From contig CALKXV010000026.1 of assembly GCA_938005545.1 (NCBI GenBank), forward strand, positions 1 to 57,638: DNA of 57,638 nucleotides. Reading direction: 5' to 3'. Within the stretch, counting starts at the first letter, position 1. Every line of letters begins with the position of its first letter. A program made the position numbers and the translations under genes. The notes below the pieces were generated by a model, which did no database searches, had not been told where the DNA came from, and saw only the letters and a program-made list of their open reading frames with translations. This stretch comes from an uncultured Paracoccaceae bacterium (GTDB lineage Bacteria; Pseudomonadota; Alphaproteobacteria; Rhodobacterales; Rhodobacteraceae). Shown piece by piece: positions 9,236 through 17,924 of this stretch.

Positions 9236-10272
9236 CTGTCCAACTCTTGCCGATGGAGGCTGGCCTGACGGTCATCGCTGCGCGCGGAGCGCTGGCGCCC
9301 ATCCGTGCGGATGATGCGTACGCGCTGCTGCCGATCTCCGAGGCGGAGCTCGGCCGCGGCGAAGAGACGGTCGACGATCATGAAGTTGCGCCGGATGCGG
9401 TAGTTGACGAGCTGACCCTCGCCTTCTGGGCCGATGACGAAGAGTGGCGGCATCTCGCCCTGACCGATGCCGCGCGGGAACTCGATGAAGACCTGACGCC
9501 CGTCATCGAAGGCGCGGCGGGGCCGCCAAGGTGCGCGATCTCCGGTAATGCGATAGCGGAAGTTGACGTTGGTGAGATCGACGTTCCGTCCGATCGGCAA
9601 CGCGGCCTCGGCGTGCGCGTTCTGGCGACGCAATGCGATCAGATCGTCTTCGGGATATTGCCAAGAGACGGACGCCATATAGGCTTGCGGCGTCGCGTGC
9701 AGTTCCAGATGATAGGTCCGTCGATCTGTATTGATGACGAGATTGGTGGTTAGATCAGGCCGCGTCGGCTTGACTAGGATATGGATACGACGGCTGTCGC
9801 CCGACCCGCTCTCGGTATCGCCGATGATCCAGCGGGCGGTATCACCAGCAGCAATCGGTCCGGATCCCACCAAGCTTTCGCCTGCCTGCAAAGCGATATC
9901 TGTCACCTGACCGGGCGAGGTGTAGACCTGATACAGCGCACCGGAGCTGTAGGGATAGAGCTGGACCGCGTTGATGAACCCGTCCCGGACTGGTTCCATC
10001 CGCGCGGCCGCATTGGCGTTGGTGACCCGTTCGGTTGGCTCGGCGGCTTGCGGAGATTTCGGATCGGTATCCACGCGCATGAGCTGGCCGGGAAGCGGGA
10101 GCGGCTCGGGCCGCTCCACGATCCGGATCGGACCCGGCGGGTCCGCGATGAGGGTCGCTTCAACCGGATCATCATAGCTGATCTCGGGCGGCTTGAAGGT
10201 AGCGCAGCCACTCAAAATTGCGACGACTGCGACGGTTGGCATCAGGCGTGTCGAATAAACGAGGTGTCTCAT
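9232..10272 (-). CDS. trbG: TrbG (VirB9-like) outer-core protein
   Basis: The protein has 346 residues, with a lipoprotein-type signal ending in ILSGC near residue 22 and a VirB9/CagX domain in the C-terminal half (IHILVKPTRPDLTTNLVI). I chose the ATG at 10272, which overlaps the trbF stop by four bases; a longer in-frame reading to 10386 would run through trbF and lacks a signal peptide. It forms the outer-membrane ring of the mating channel with TrbI (known). Confidence 0.92.
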   Translation of the reverse strand: MRHLVYSTRLMPTVAVVAILSGCATFKPPEISYDDPVEATLIADPPGPIRIVERPEPLPLPGQLMRVDTDPKSPQAAEPTERVTNANAAARMEPVRDGFINAVQLYPYSSGALYQVYTSPGQVTDIALQAGESLVGSGPIAAGDTARWIIGDTESGSGDSRRIHILVKPTRPDLTTNLVINTDRRTYHLELHATPQAYMASVSWQYPEDDLIALRRQNAHAEAALPIGRNVDLTNVNFRYRITGDRAPWRPRRAFDDGRQVFIEFPRGIGQGEMPPLFVIGPEGEGQLVNYRIRRNFMIVDRLFAAAELRLGDRQQRVRIIRTDGRQRSARSDDRQASLHRQELDR

Positions 10273-10955
10273 TGGGCGTTCTCCCTTGACCAATTGATGG
10301 CGTGGACGAAGACGCCGAGGGGGTTCTTGCGAAGCCTTTCGGCGTCGCGGGGCGGTTGGATGACGACGGTAAGGATGCCAGTCCATCTTTCGGTCCGGGC
10401 AAGCTGGCCGTTCACGTAACGGCGCTCGCTCCAGGCGACGCGGAAGCTGTTGTCGGATGCGCGGATGACGCTTGAAATTTCCGCCGTCACCTGAACTTCA
10501 CCGACGCGCTCAAACGGATCGTCTACCCGTGCGAAATCATTGAGCGCGACCGCACCGCGATCGGTCGTGAAATCATAGGCGCGCAGCCAGTTCTCGCGCA
10601 GGACGATCGGATCGGCGGGGCGCTGGCGCACGTTCTCGATGAAGCGCGCGAGATGGAACGCGATCTGCGGATCGGTCGGGCGGTAGTTCGCGGTTGCGGG
10701 GGCCACAGCCTGCGCGGCCCCGAGTCGATCGACCTCCACCACATAAGGTACAATGGTGCCTTGAGTGGATTGCCAGACGAGCGCCAATCCGAAGACCGCG
10801 GTCGTCGCAAGGCATCCGACAGCCATCAGCCGCCAGTTCTTTGCTTGGACGCGGGCCGAGCCCATCCGCTCGTCCCAGGCTTGGGCGGCCTTCTGGTAGG
10901 GCGTGGTCGGTTCGGGGGTTTTGGCGTATCGCACGCTGGGACGCTTAAACATCAT
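10269..10955 (-). CDS. trbF: TrbF (VirB8-like) inner-membrane scaffold
   Basis: The protein has 228 residues, with one membrane segment at about 42-65 (LMAVGCLATTAVFGLALVWQ) followed by a periplasmic VirB8-like domain with the signature YVVEVDRLG. The length is normal for the family. It bridges the ATPases and the outer core. It overlaps trbL and trbG by four bases each, showing tight operon packing. Confidence 0.93.
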   Translation of the reverse strand: MMFKRPSVRYAKTPEPTTPYQKAAQAWDERMGSARVQAKNWRLMAVGCLATTAVFGLALVWQSTQGTIVPYVVEVDRLGAAQAVAPATANYRPTDPQIAFHLARFIENVRQRPADPIVLRENWLRAYDFTTDRGAVALNDFARVDDPFERVGEVQVTAEISSVIRASDNSFRVAWSERRYVNGQLARTERWTGILTVVIQPPRDAERLRKNPLGVFVHAINWSRENAQ

Positions 10956-12241
10956 GATTTCTCCGAAAGGCTGATGGCGGTTCCGCTGCCGCCACCGTCG
11001 CCGGAACGCACGGCATGGGCGGCTACGCTGGCGCCGTGTTGCAGGGATTGCTGGCGCTTCATGCGGCGTGCCCAGGCTGGCGGTCCGTCGTTTGAGTTTC
11101 CGGGGGCGGGCGTGGGTGAATTGCTGAACTTGCCCCCGGTGGCCTCGAAGGCAGCGCGCGACCCGGATTTGTAGCTGTCACCGACAGTACGTTTGAGCGG
11201 GCTCATCGCCGCCGATGCGCCGGCCTGACCGACGGCTGCCATGCCGCTCGCTGCCTTTCCGGCCGTGCTTGATCCCGACGTTGCGCCGATCTGGAAGGCT
11301 GTCGAGGCACCACCGGCGACGGCGGACCCGCCGCGCATGGCGGCACCGCCCGCAGCACCAGCGATTTTGGCGCCTGCGAGACCGCCCGCGACCACACCGC
11401 CCGCTGCGAGACCGGCACCGACGGCAGCGCCAGCCCCGAGTTGCGGTCCGCCCGACACGATGCCGTTGGCGATACCGGGTCCGAAGATGCCTAACGCGAG
11501 AAGTGAGAGCGCGGCGAGGACGACGGCCATGGCGTCGTTGATCGTCGGCTCGCCCGTAAATCCTGCGGTGAACTCGCCGAAGATGGTCGAGCCGATCCCG
11601 ACGATGACCGCGAGGACGAGCACTTTGACGCCGGACGAGATGACGAGACCGAGAACGCGCTCGGCCATGAAGGCGGTCTTGTTGAAGAGGCCGAAGGGCA
11701 CGAGGATAAAGCCCGCGAGTGTCGCCAGCTTGAATTCGATAAGCGTGACAAACAGCTGGATCGCGAGGATGAAGAAGGACAGGATCACGACGATCCAGGC
11801 GAACATCAGGATCGTGATCTGGATGAAATTCTCGAAGAAGGACACGAACCCCATCAGGTCGGCGATTGATTCCAGGATCGGCTGACCCGCTTCTAGGCCG
11901 ACAGCGGCGATGCGGCCCGGCTGAAGCAGTTCGCCTGCGCCGAGCGCACCGCCCGTGGCGACAAGGCCGAGCCCCGCGAAACTCTCGAAGACGACCCGGG
12001 CGAGCCAGTTCCAGTTGCTGATGATGTAGGCGAAGACGCCGACGAAGAGCGTCTTCTTCACCAGTCGCCCGATGATGTCCTCATCGGCGCCCCAAGCCCA
12101 GAAGAGCGCGGCCAGCGTGACGTCGATGACGATGAGCGTGGTGGCGAGAAAAGCGACATCACCGCTCAGCAGTCCAAATCCGCTGTCGATATAGGTCGTG
12201 AAGACCTCCAGGAACCGATCGATGACGCCGACATCGCCCAT
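10952..12241 (-). CDS. trbL: TrbL (VirB6-like) polytopic membrane protein
   Basis: The protein has 429 residues, with several membrane segments between about 30 and 260, then a low-complexity Gly/Ala/Ser tail (GLAAGGVVAGGLAGAKIAGA) and a polar C-terminus, as is usual for TrbL. VirB6 proteins form the inner-membrane passage for the DNA-protein substrate (known). It sits between the trbK-like gene and trbF in canonical order. Confidence 0.92.
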   Translation of the reverse strand: MGDVGVIDRFLEVFTTYIDSGFGLLSGDVAFLATTLIVIDVTLAALFWAWGADEDIIGRLVKKTLFVGVFAYIISNWNWLARVVFESFAGLGLVATGGALGAGELLQPGRIAAVGLEAGQPILESIADLMGFVSFFENFIQITILMFAWIVVILSFFILAIQLFVTLIEFKLATLAGFILVPFGLFNKTAFMAERVLGLVISSGVKVLVLAVIVGIGSTIFGEFTAGFTGEPTINDAMAVVLAALSLLALGIFGPGIANGIVSGGPQLGAGAAVGAGLAAGGVVAGGLAGAKIAGAAGGAAMRGGSAVAGGASTAFQIGATSGSSTAGKAASGMAAVGQAGASAAMSPLKRTVGDSYKSGSRAAFEATGGKFSNSPTPAPGNSNDGPPAWARRMKRQQSLQHGASVAAHAVRSGDGGGSGTAISLSEKS

Positions 12242-12244
12242 GGC

Positions 12245-12517
12245 CTACTCCGCACCCTGATTGTCGGAGGACATGCCGAAGAAGCGCTGCCGGTTCTCGG
12301 CCCAGGCTTCTTGGCAGGCGATGTCTGTTTCCAGCTCCTCAGGCGTCAAAGTCCGGCAATGTTGAAGTGTTTGCCGGAGGGGATCATCCGAGATGGAGAT
12401 TGCGGGTGCTGCCTCCTCGTCGAGCGCGCGCTGTAATTCGGTTGCGGCCATAAGCGCTGCGATGGCCCCCATGGCGATGGCGATCCCTTTGAGGCTGGTT
12501 TCGGCGGTGAGTTTCAT
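12245..12517 (-). CDS. trbK: TrbK-alt-like entry-exclusion candidate
   Basis: This 90-residue protein has an N-terminal hydrophobic segment (GIAIAMGAIAALMAATELQ) and two cysteines in the C-terminal half (HCRTLTPEELETDIACQ). Length, the cysteine pattern and the position between trbJ and trbL fit the TrbK-alt family. By analogy it would stop redundant transfer into cells that already hold the element; this has not been shown for the alternative family. Confidence 0.75.
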   Translation of the reverse strand: MKLTAETSLKGIAIAMGAIAALMAATELQRALDEEAAPAISISDDPLRQTLQHCRTLTPEELETDIACQEAWAENRQRFFGMSSDNQGAE

Positions 12518-12523
12518 CGCGGC

Positions 12524-13306
12524 CTACCTGAACATCCGGACGGTTGTCGGCTCATAGCCACCGCCATAGTCGAGGAACCGCGAGAGGTTTTCGCGCGCCT
12601 GCGCCTCGGCAGAGGCGGCCCGCGCGGCTTCGAGCGACTGCGCCCGGTTCTGCGCGGCGATGGCCGCGGTCAGATCAGAGATTTGCTGGCTTTGCAGCGC
12701 GAGCAACTGGTTCCCGGCCTGTGTGGCTTGCAAGGCCCCGGTCGCGGCCTGACTGCGGCCCACGAGGGCCTGCATCTCGGTGCGGGCGGTCTCGATATTG
12801 CCGACCACGCCGGCTTGGACTTTCAGCGCGTCTTCGAACCCTGCCACGGAAGTCTGCCAGCGTTCGCGGGCACCGCCGATCATCTCGTCGAAGTCGCCGC
12901 GCGCGGCAGCCGCGCCGTAATCCTGAGTAAAAGCTTCGTCGATGGTCGCCACGTCGTGCGCGATGCGCTGTGCCTCGCCGAGCAACTGCTGCGTTTGCTG
13001 CACGGAAGATTGCAGCTGCGTGAGCGATGAATATGGCAGGCTGGCGAGGTTGCGCGCCTGATTGACGAGCATCGCTGCCTCGTTCTGCAATTGCGCGATC
13101 TGGTTGTTGATCTGCTCCAGCGTTCGCGCCGCGGTCAGCAGGTTCTCGGCATGGTTTGTCGGGTCGTAGACGATCCCACCAAACCCGCCGCCGAATAACC
13201 CGGCATGGGCCGGCGGCGCGGTCGTCGGCGAGAGTGCGATCCCACTCGACAGCAGCAAGGCTGCCGCAGCGCGGACGGCAAATTTACGTGTTTTGGTATT
13301 GGTCAT
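12524..13306 (-). CDS. trbJ: TrbJ (VirB5-like) secreted pilus-associated protein
   Basis: The protein has 260 residues: a signal peptide (RAAAALLLSSGIALSPTTA), a FGGIVYDPTNHAENLL start typical of TrbJ, and long coiled-coil helices rich in Gln and Ala. It is periplasmic or at the pilus tip, helping contact between cells (known for VirB5). Its start lies 23 bp inside the 3' end of trbE. Confidence 0.92.
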   Translation of the reverse strand: MTNTKTRKFAVRAAAALLLSSGIALSPTTAPPAHAGLFGGGFGGIVYDPTNHAENLLTAARTLEQINNQIAQLQNEAAMLVNQARNLASLPYSSLTQLQSSVQQTQQLLGEAQRIAHDVATIDEAFTQDYGAAAARGDFDEMIGGARERWQTSVAGFEDALKVQAGVVGNIETARTEMQALVGRSQAATGALQATQAGNQLLALQSQQISDLTAAIAAQNRAQSLEAARAASAEAQARENLSRFLDYGGGYEPTTVRMFR

Positions 13307-15770
13307 TTTCAGTCTCCTTGGCTTCGGTTGGGGGTGGGGTGGCGTCGATGACCGTGTCCGATGGCCCGAGCAATTCGACGGCCCAATTCAGACCGCGCCG
13401 CGCGAGCCAGACGGCGGCGAATCCGTCGCGGCCGTGCTCCGCGAGCACCGCGTCGATGGCGGAATGGTCGGATTTGGAAGAGGCGGCGATGAAGGCCAGC
13501 GCGACCTTGCCGAGGCCGAGCGCGAAGAGCCGGTTCCCGCGCCGGGACTGGCAGTAATAGTCCTGCTTCGGGGTGCTACGCGCGATGATCTCGATCTGGC
13601 GGTCGTTCAAACCGAAGCTGCGATAGGTCGCGGCAATCTGTGGTTCGAAGGCGCGCTCGTTGGGCAGGAAGATCCGCGTCGGGCAGCTCTCGACGATGGC
13701 AGGTGCGATGTCGGAGGCGTCAATGTCGGCCAGCGACTGTGTCGCGAACACAACGCTGGCGTTCTTCTTTCGGAGCGTCTTCAGCCACTCGCGCAGCTGG
13801 CTGCCGAAGGTCGCATCATCGAGCGCAAGCCAGCCCTCATCGACGATGATGAGGCTCGGCCGTCCGTCGAGCCGTGCCTCGATGCGATGGAACAAATAAG
13901 CCAGCACGGCAGGTGCTGCAGCCGATCCGACCAGCCCTTCCGTTTCAAATGCCTGCATGTTTGCCGTGCCGAGCGCTTCGCTTTCGGCATCAAGCAATCG
14001 CCCGAACGGACCGCCGAGGCAGAACGGGGCCATGGCGCGTTTGAGATCGTTGGATTGGAGCAGGACCGACAGACCCGTCAGCGTGCGTTCTTCGGCAGGC
14101 GCGGATGCGAGCGAGGTTAGCGCGGACCAGAGATGGTCGCGGGCGACGGGATCGATTTCCACGCCCTCACGCGCCAACATCCCGGCCAGCCAGTCTTGCG
14201 CCCAGGCACGTTCTGCCGGATCATCGATCCTCGCGAGCGGCTGTAGTTGAACGGCGTTCTCGTCGTCCGACAGCGCCTGGCCGAGATCTTCCCAATCACC
14301 GTCGCAGGCGATCGCCGCGCAGCGGATTGAGCCGCCGAAGTCGAAGGCGAAGATCTGGGCGTCTGAATAGCGCCGGAATTGTAGCGCCATCAAAGCGAGA
14401 AGGACGGATTTACCCGCCCCGGTGGGCCCGACCATGAGCGTGTGGCCGACATCCCCAACATGGGTCGAGAAGCGGAACGGCGTCGCGCCTTGTGTCTTGG
14501 CATAAAAGAGCGGCGGACCGTCCAGATGATCGTTGCGCGTGGGCCCGGCCCAGACCGCCGAGATCGGGATCATATGCGCGAGGTTCAGCGTCGAAATCGG
14601 AGGTTGGCGGACATTGGCGTAGACATGGCCGGGCAAAGATCCGAGCCAGGCTTCGACCGCGTTGAGCGTCTCCGGCATGCAAGTGAAGTCGCGGCCCTGC
14701 ACGACCTTCTCGGCGAGCTTGATTTTTGCGTCCGCGGCGCGCTCGTCCTCGTCCCAGACCGTGATGGTGGCCGTGACATAGGCCGCGCCCACGATGTCCG
14801 AACCGAGCTCCTGTAGAGCCTCGTCCGCATCTAGCGCCTTGTTTTCGGCATCGCTGTCCATGAGGCTTGATGCTTCGTTGGTCATCACCTCCTTCAAGAT
14901 CGCCGCCACGGATTTGCGCTTAGCGAACCACTGGCGACGGATGCGGGTCAGAAGTTTGGTCGCATCGGACTTGTCGAGACAAATGGCGCGCGTGGCCCAG
15001 CGATATTCGAAGGCTTGCGCGTTAAGTTCGTCGAGAAGTCCGGGCCAAGTCGATGTCGGAAAGCCGGTGATGGAAAGTGTGCGCAGATATGCATCGCCCA
15101 AGCGCGGAGCGAGACCACCAACTAGCGGTTGATCCGCGAGATAGGCGTCGAGGTGCATCGGGGTTTCCGGTACGCGGACGGCCTGCCGCCGCGTAGAGAT
15201 CGTCGAATGCAGATAGGTCAGCGTATCTTCGTCGGAGAGCCATGCGGCCTCTGGCATGAACCCGTCGAAGAGATCGAGCAGGCGCTCGCTGCGCGATATG
15301 AATGCAGCGATGTGCTCCTGCGGATTTGCACCTTTTGACGGTGCGTCCTCGAACAGCCACCCGCTCGCCCGGCTCGTATCGTCGGCGGGCGGCATCCAGG
15401 TCAGTGTCAGGAAGTAACGGCTCTCGAAATGGGACGATGCTTCTTCGAACTGCGCTCTGCGTTCCGCATCCACGAGCGCCGAAACCGGATCGGGAAACTG
15501 CGAGAGCGGATAGTCACACGCGGGCACGCGCTGCGCCTCGACGAAGACGGCCCATCGAGACCCCAACCGGCGCAAGGCGCTGTTAAGCCGGGCGGTGGTC
15601 GCGACCAGCTCGGCTGGTGTTGCGGAGTCGAGGTCCGGCCCCCGAAACTGTGCCGTACGCTGGAGGCTGCCATCCTTATTGAGTACGATCCCGTCGCCGA
15701 TCAAAGCGGCCCAAGGCAGGAAGTCCGAGAGAAGAGACGCTTTGGAGCGGTATTCCGCGAGGCGCATCAT
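13284..15770 (-). CDS. trbE: TrbE (VirB4-like) ATPase
   Basis: The protein has 828 residues, with Walker A VGPTGAGKS and Walker B LIIVDEG plus the CagE/TrbE N-terminal domain. The length matches the family. I chose the ATG at 15770, just after the trbD stop, because an upstream in-frame reading would run through trbD. It powers pilus assembly and transfer at the inner membrane. Confidence 0.95.
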   Translation of the reverse strand: MMRLAEYRSKASLLSDFLPWAALIGDGIVLNKDGSLQRTAQFRGPDLDSATPAELVATTARLNSALRRLGSRWAVFVEAQRVPACDYPLSQFPDPVSALVDAERRAQFEEASSHFESRYFLTLTWMPPADDTSRASGWLFEDAPSKGANPQEHIAAFISRSERLLDLFDGFMPEAAWLSDEDTLTYLHSTISTRRQAVRVPETPMHLDAYLADQPLVGGLAPRLGDAYLRTLSITGFPTSTWPGLLDELNAQAFEYRWATRAICLDKSDATKLLTRIRRQWFAKRKSVAAILKEVMTNEASSLMDSDAENKALDADEALQELGSDIVGAAYVTATITVWDEDERAADAKIKLAEKVVQGRDFTCMPETLNAVEAWLGSLPGHVYANVRQPPISTLNLAHMIPISAVWAGPTRNDHLDGPPLFYAKTQGATPFRFSTHVGDVGHTLMVGPTGAGKSVLLALMALQFRRYSDAQIFAFDFGGSIRCAAIACDGDWEDLGQALSDDENAVQLQPLARIDDPAERAWAQDWLAGMLAREGVEIDPVARDHLWSALTSLASAPAEERTLTGLSVLLQSNDLKRAMAPFCLGGPFGRLLDAESEALGTANMQAFETEGLVGSAAAPAVLAYLFHRIEARLDGRPSLIIVDEGWLALDDATFGSQLREWLKTLRKKNASVVFATQSLADIDASDIAPAIVESCPTRIFLPNERAFEPQIAATYRSFGLNDRQIEIIARSTPKQDYYCQSRRGNRLFALGLGKVALAFIAASSKSDHSAIDAVLAEHGRDGFAAVWLARRGLNWAVELLGPSDTVIDATPPPTEAKETENDQYQNT

Positions 15771-15774
15771 CGGT

Positions 15775-16044
15775 TCACACTCCCATCCAGGTCGGATAGC
15801 GGAGGTGGCGCCGGGCCACGTCGGCGATCTGCGGGTCGCGTTTGGCGGCATATACAGCCAGCATGTGCCCGACCGCCCAGAGGACCAGCCCGACGAGCCA
15901 AAGACGCAGACCGAGACCGATGGCGGCGGCGAGCGTGCCGTTGGCGATCGCGATCGTTCGTGGCGCGCCGCCCAGCAGGATCGGCATGGTAAGCGCGCGG
16001 TGCACGGGGGCGGTGAAGCCGGGGATATCGGTCGCGTCGGTCAT
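15775..16044 (-). CDS. trbD: TrbD (VirB3-like) small inner-membrane protein
   Basis: This 89-residue protein has the TrbD/VirB3 pattern: GFTAPVHRALTMPILLGGAPR before a double hydrophobic segment, then a short basic tail. It works with the TrbE ATPase. It overlaps trbC by four bases. Confidence 0.92.
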   Translation of the reverse strand: MTDATDIPGFTAPVHRALTMPILLGGAPRTIAIANGTLAAAIGLGLRLWLVGLVLWAVGHMLAVYAAKRDPQIADVARRHLRYPTWMGV

Positions 16045-16376
16045 ACGAGAACGCCGCCGCCAAACGAGAAGAAGCTCAGGAAGAAGCTGGAAGCAGCGAA
16101 GGCGATCGACAGGCCGAACACGATCTGGACGAGACGCCGTGCGCCCCCGGAGGTATCACCGAAAGCAAGGGTCAGGCCGGTGATGATGATGATCATGACT
16201 GCGACGATCTTGGCGACCGGGCCTTCGATCGATTCCAGGATGGCCTGCAGCGGGGCTTCCCAGGGCATACCCGAGCCCGCGGCCTCGGCCTGACCGGCCA
16301 TCAGCAGGAAACCGAGTGCGACCGCCAAGACGTAGACCGGCCAGCGCGGACAGAGGATGGTAGTTCGTGTCATCAT
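16041..16376 (-). CDS. trbC: TrbC (VirB2-like) pilin
   Basis: This 111-residue protein has a long signal region (VYVLAVALGFLLMAGQAEAA), a mature part starting near GSGMPWEAPLQAI, and two membrane helices (VAKIVAVMIIIITGLTLAF and the C-terminal one). It is the major pilus subunit precursor; the TraF protease at 22693-23205 may mature or circularise it, as in RP4 (inference). It overlaps both neighbours by four bases. Confidence 0.92.
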   Translation of the reverse strand: MMTRTTILCPRWPVYVLAVALGFLLMAGQAEAAGSGMPWEAPLQAILESIEGPVAKIVAVMIIIITGLTLAFGDTSGGARRLVQIVFGLSIAFAASSFFLSFFSFGGGVLV

Positions 16377-17356
16377 GGGTTTGGTCCTTTCGGGTGGCTG
16401 AGGAGGGATTTGAGCGCGTAGTCACTGTCGGCGGTCAAACCGGTCACACGCGCGAGTTCGGCCAGTCGGCGGTCGGAGCCACGGCCCGTGAGGATCACGA
16501 GCACGTCGATCGTGTCAGCGATAAGCGGACGCGGCACCGTGACGACGGCTTCCTGGATGAGTTGTTCGAGGCGGCGGAGAGCGCCTATGGCGGAGCCCGC
16601 GTGGATCGTCCCGATCCCGCCCGGATGGCCGGTGCCCCAGGCTTTCAGGAGATCGAGCGCTTCAGGTCCACGCACCTCGCCGATGGGGATGCGGTCAGGG
16701 CGCAGACGGAGCGAGGAGCGCACGAGATCGGAGAGCGTTGCGACGCCGTCTTTCGTGCGCAATGCGACGAGATTGGGTGTCGTGCACTGGAGCTCGCGCG
16801 TGTCCTCGATCAGAACGACGCGGTCGGAGGTTTCGGCAACCTCAGCGAGGAGCGCGTTGGTGAGAGTGGTTTTGCCGGTCGATGTGCCGCCCGCGACGAG
16901 GATGTTGGCGCGGGAGATGACAGCATCGCGGAGCGCTTCGGCTGCCAGCGCATCCATGATCCCAGCACGAACGTAATCGTCGAGCGTGAAAACGGCGACG
17001 GCGGGCTTGCGGATCGCGAAGGTCGGCGCGGCGACAACCGGTGGCAGAAGCCCTTCGAACCGTTCTCCCGTTCCGGGCAACTCAGCCGAGACGCGTGGCG
17101 CATCGGCATGGACTTCAGCGCCGACATGATGCGCGACCAGCCGGACGATCCGCTCGCCGTCATCGGGGGACAGATCCGAGCCGGTATCACACAGCCCCTC
17201 GCCAAGACGGTCGACCCAAAGGCGGCCGTCCGGATTGAGCATGACCTCGACCACCGCATCTTCGTCGAGCCAGGCCGCGATATTGGCCCCGAGCGCAGTA
17301 CGCAGCATGCGGGAGCCGCGCTCGATCGCTTTTGATTTGGAAGTTTGGACGTTCAT
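16373..17356 (-). CDS. trbB: TrbB (VirB11-like) ATPase, first gene of the trb run
   Basis: The protein has 327 residues, with Walker [10 protein letters not shown], a His box ([11 protein letters not shown]) and the conserved [10 protein letters not shown], all typical of VirB11 hexameric ATPases. It switches between pilus building and substrate transfer (known). A 145-bp gap separates it from the CopG-like gene upstream, enough for an internal trb promoter, though I see no clear one. Confidence 0.95.
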   Translation of the reverse strand: MNVQTSKSKAIERGSRMLRTALGANIAAWLDEDAVVEVMLNPDGRLWVDRLGEGLCDTGSDLSPDDGERIVRLVAHHVGAEVHADAPRVSAELPGTGERFEGLLPPVVAAPTFAIRKPAVAVFTLDDYVRAGIMDALAAEALRDAVISRANILVAGGTSTGKTTLTNALLAEVAETSDRVVLIEDTRELQCTTPNLVALRTKDGVATLSDLVRSSLRLRPDRIPIGEVRGPEALDLLKAWGTGHPGGIGTIHAGSAIGALRRLEQLIQEAVVTVPRPLIADTIDVLVILTGRGSDRRLAELARVTGLTADSDYALKSLLSHPKGPNP

Positions 17357-17501
17357 TGGCGGTCCCGCATGTGGTTACGGGATCGAGCAAGAAGACCGAA
17401 TTCAGGTCATCGGCAACAAGTTTGAAGGCGTAGTAGTGGTGCGGCGTAGAGTGGCAGGAGATTGCGTAGTTTACTAATTGCGATGCTTGCATTTCGGTAG
17501 A

Positions 17502-17915
17502 TCAACTGTCTGGATTTATATCTGCCGAAACCTCTTTGGTCAGCGTTGCGCCTTTGGCGAGTCGCCGACCCAGCGCTTCGACGAATCCATCGTAGCGTTC
17601 CTTACCCGAAGCCTGCGCCGCCTCGCGCATGCCATCCGGCAACGGCGGTGTGGTGGTTAGCCAGAACTTGACGAAGAGCGCGACGGCCTCGTTGCCGATC
17701 GACTGATCCCGCTCGAGCCGTTCGACGGCACGGGTGAGCCGATCGAGCCGCCGAACGATTGCCGCTTCTCGCTGGTCGGCACCGTCCGGTGACAGGAATG
17801 CCGCGAGCGCAGCCTCTACGATTTGCGATTTCGAGACCTTGCGCCGTGCCGCCAGCGCGTCGAGCTCATCCGAGAGCGCCGGATCGAAATACACATTGAG
17901 GCGATCCTTCTTCAT
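17502..17915 (-). CDS. CopG/ribbon-helix-helix protein
   Basis: This 137-residue protein opens with KKDRLNVYFDPALSDELDALAARRKVSKSQIVEAAL, a ribbon-helix-helix DNA-binding fold, followed by a helical C-terminal region. A CopG-like gene between traG and trbB is usual in these elements. It may act in the relaxosome or as a repressor of the trb genes (inference). It starts ten bases after the traG stop. Confidence 0.85.
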   Translation of the reverse strand: MKKDRLNVYFDPALSDELDALAARRKVSKSQIVEAALAAFLSPDGADQREAAIVRRLDRLTRAVERLERDQSIGNEAVALFVKFWLTTTPPLPDGMREAAQASGKERYDGFVEALGRRLAKGATLTKEVSADINPDS

Positions 17916-17924
17916 TCCGGCCTC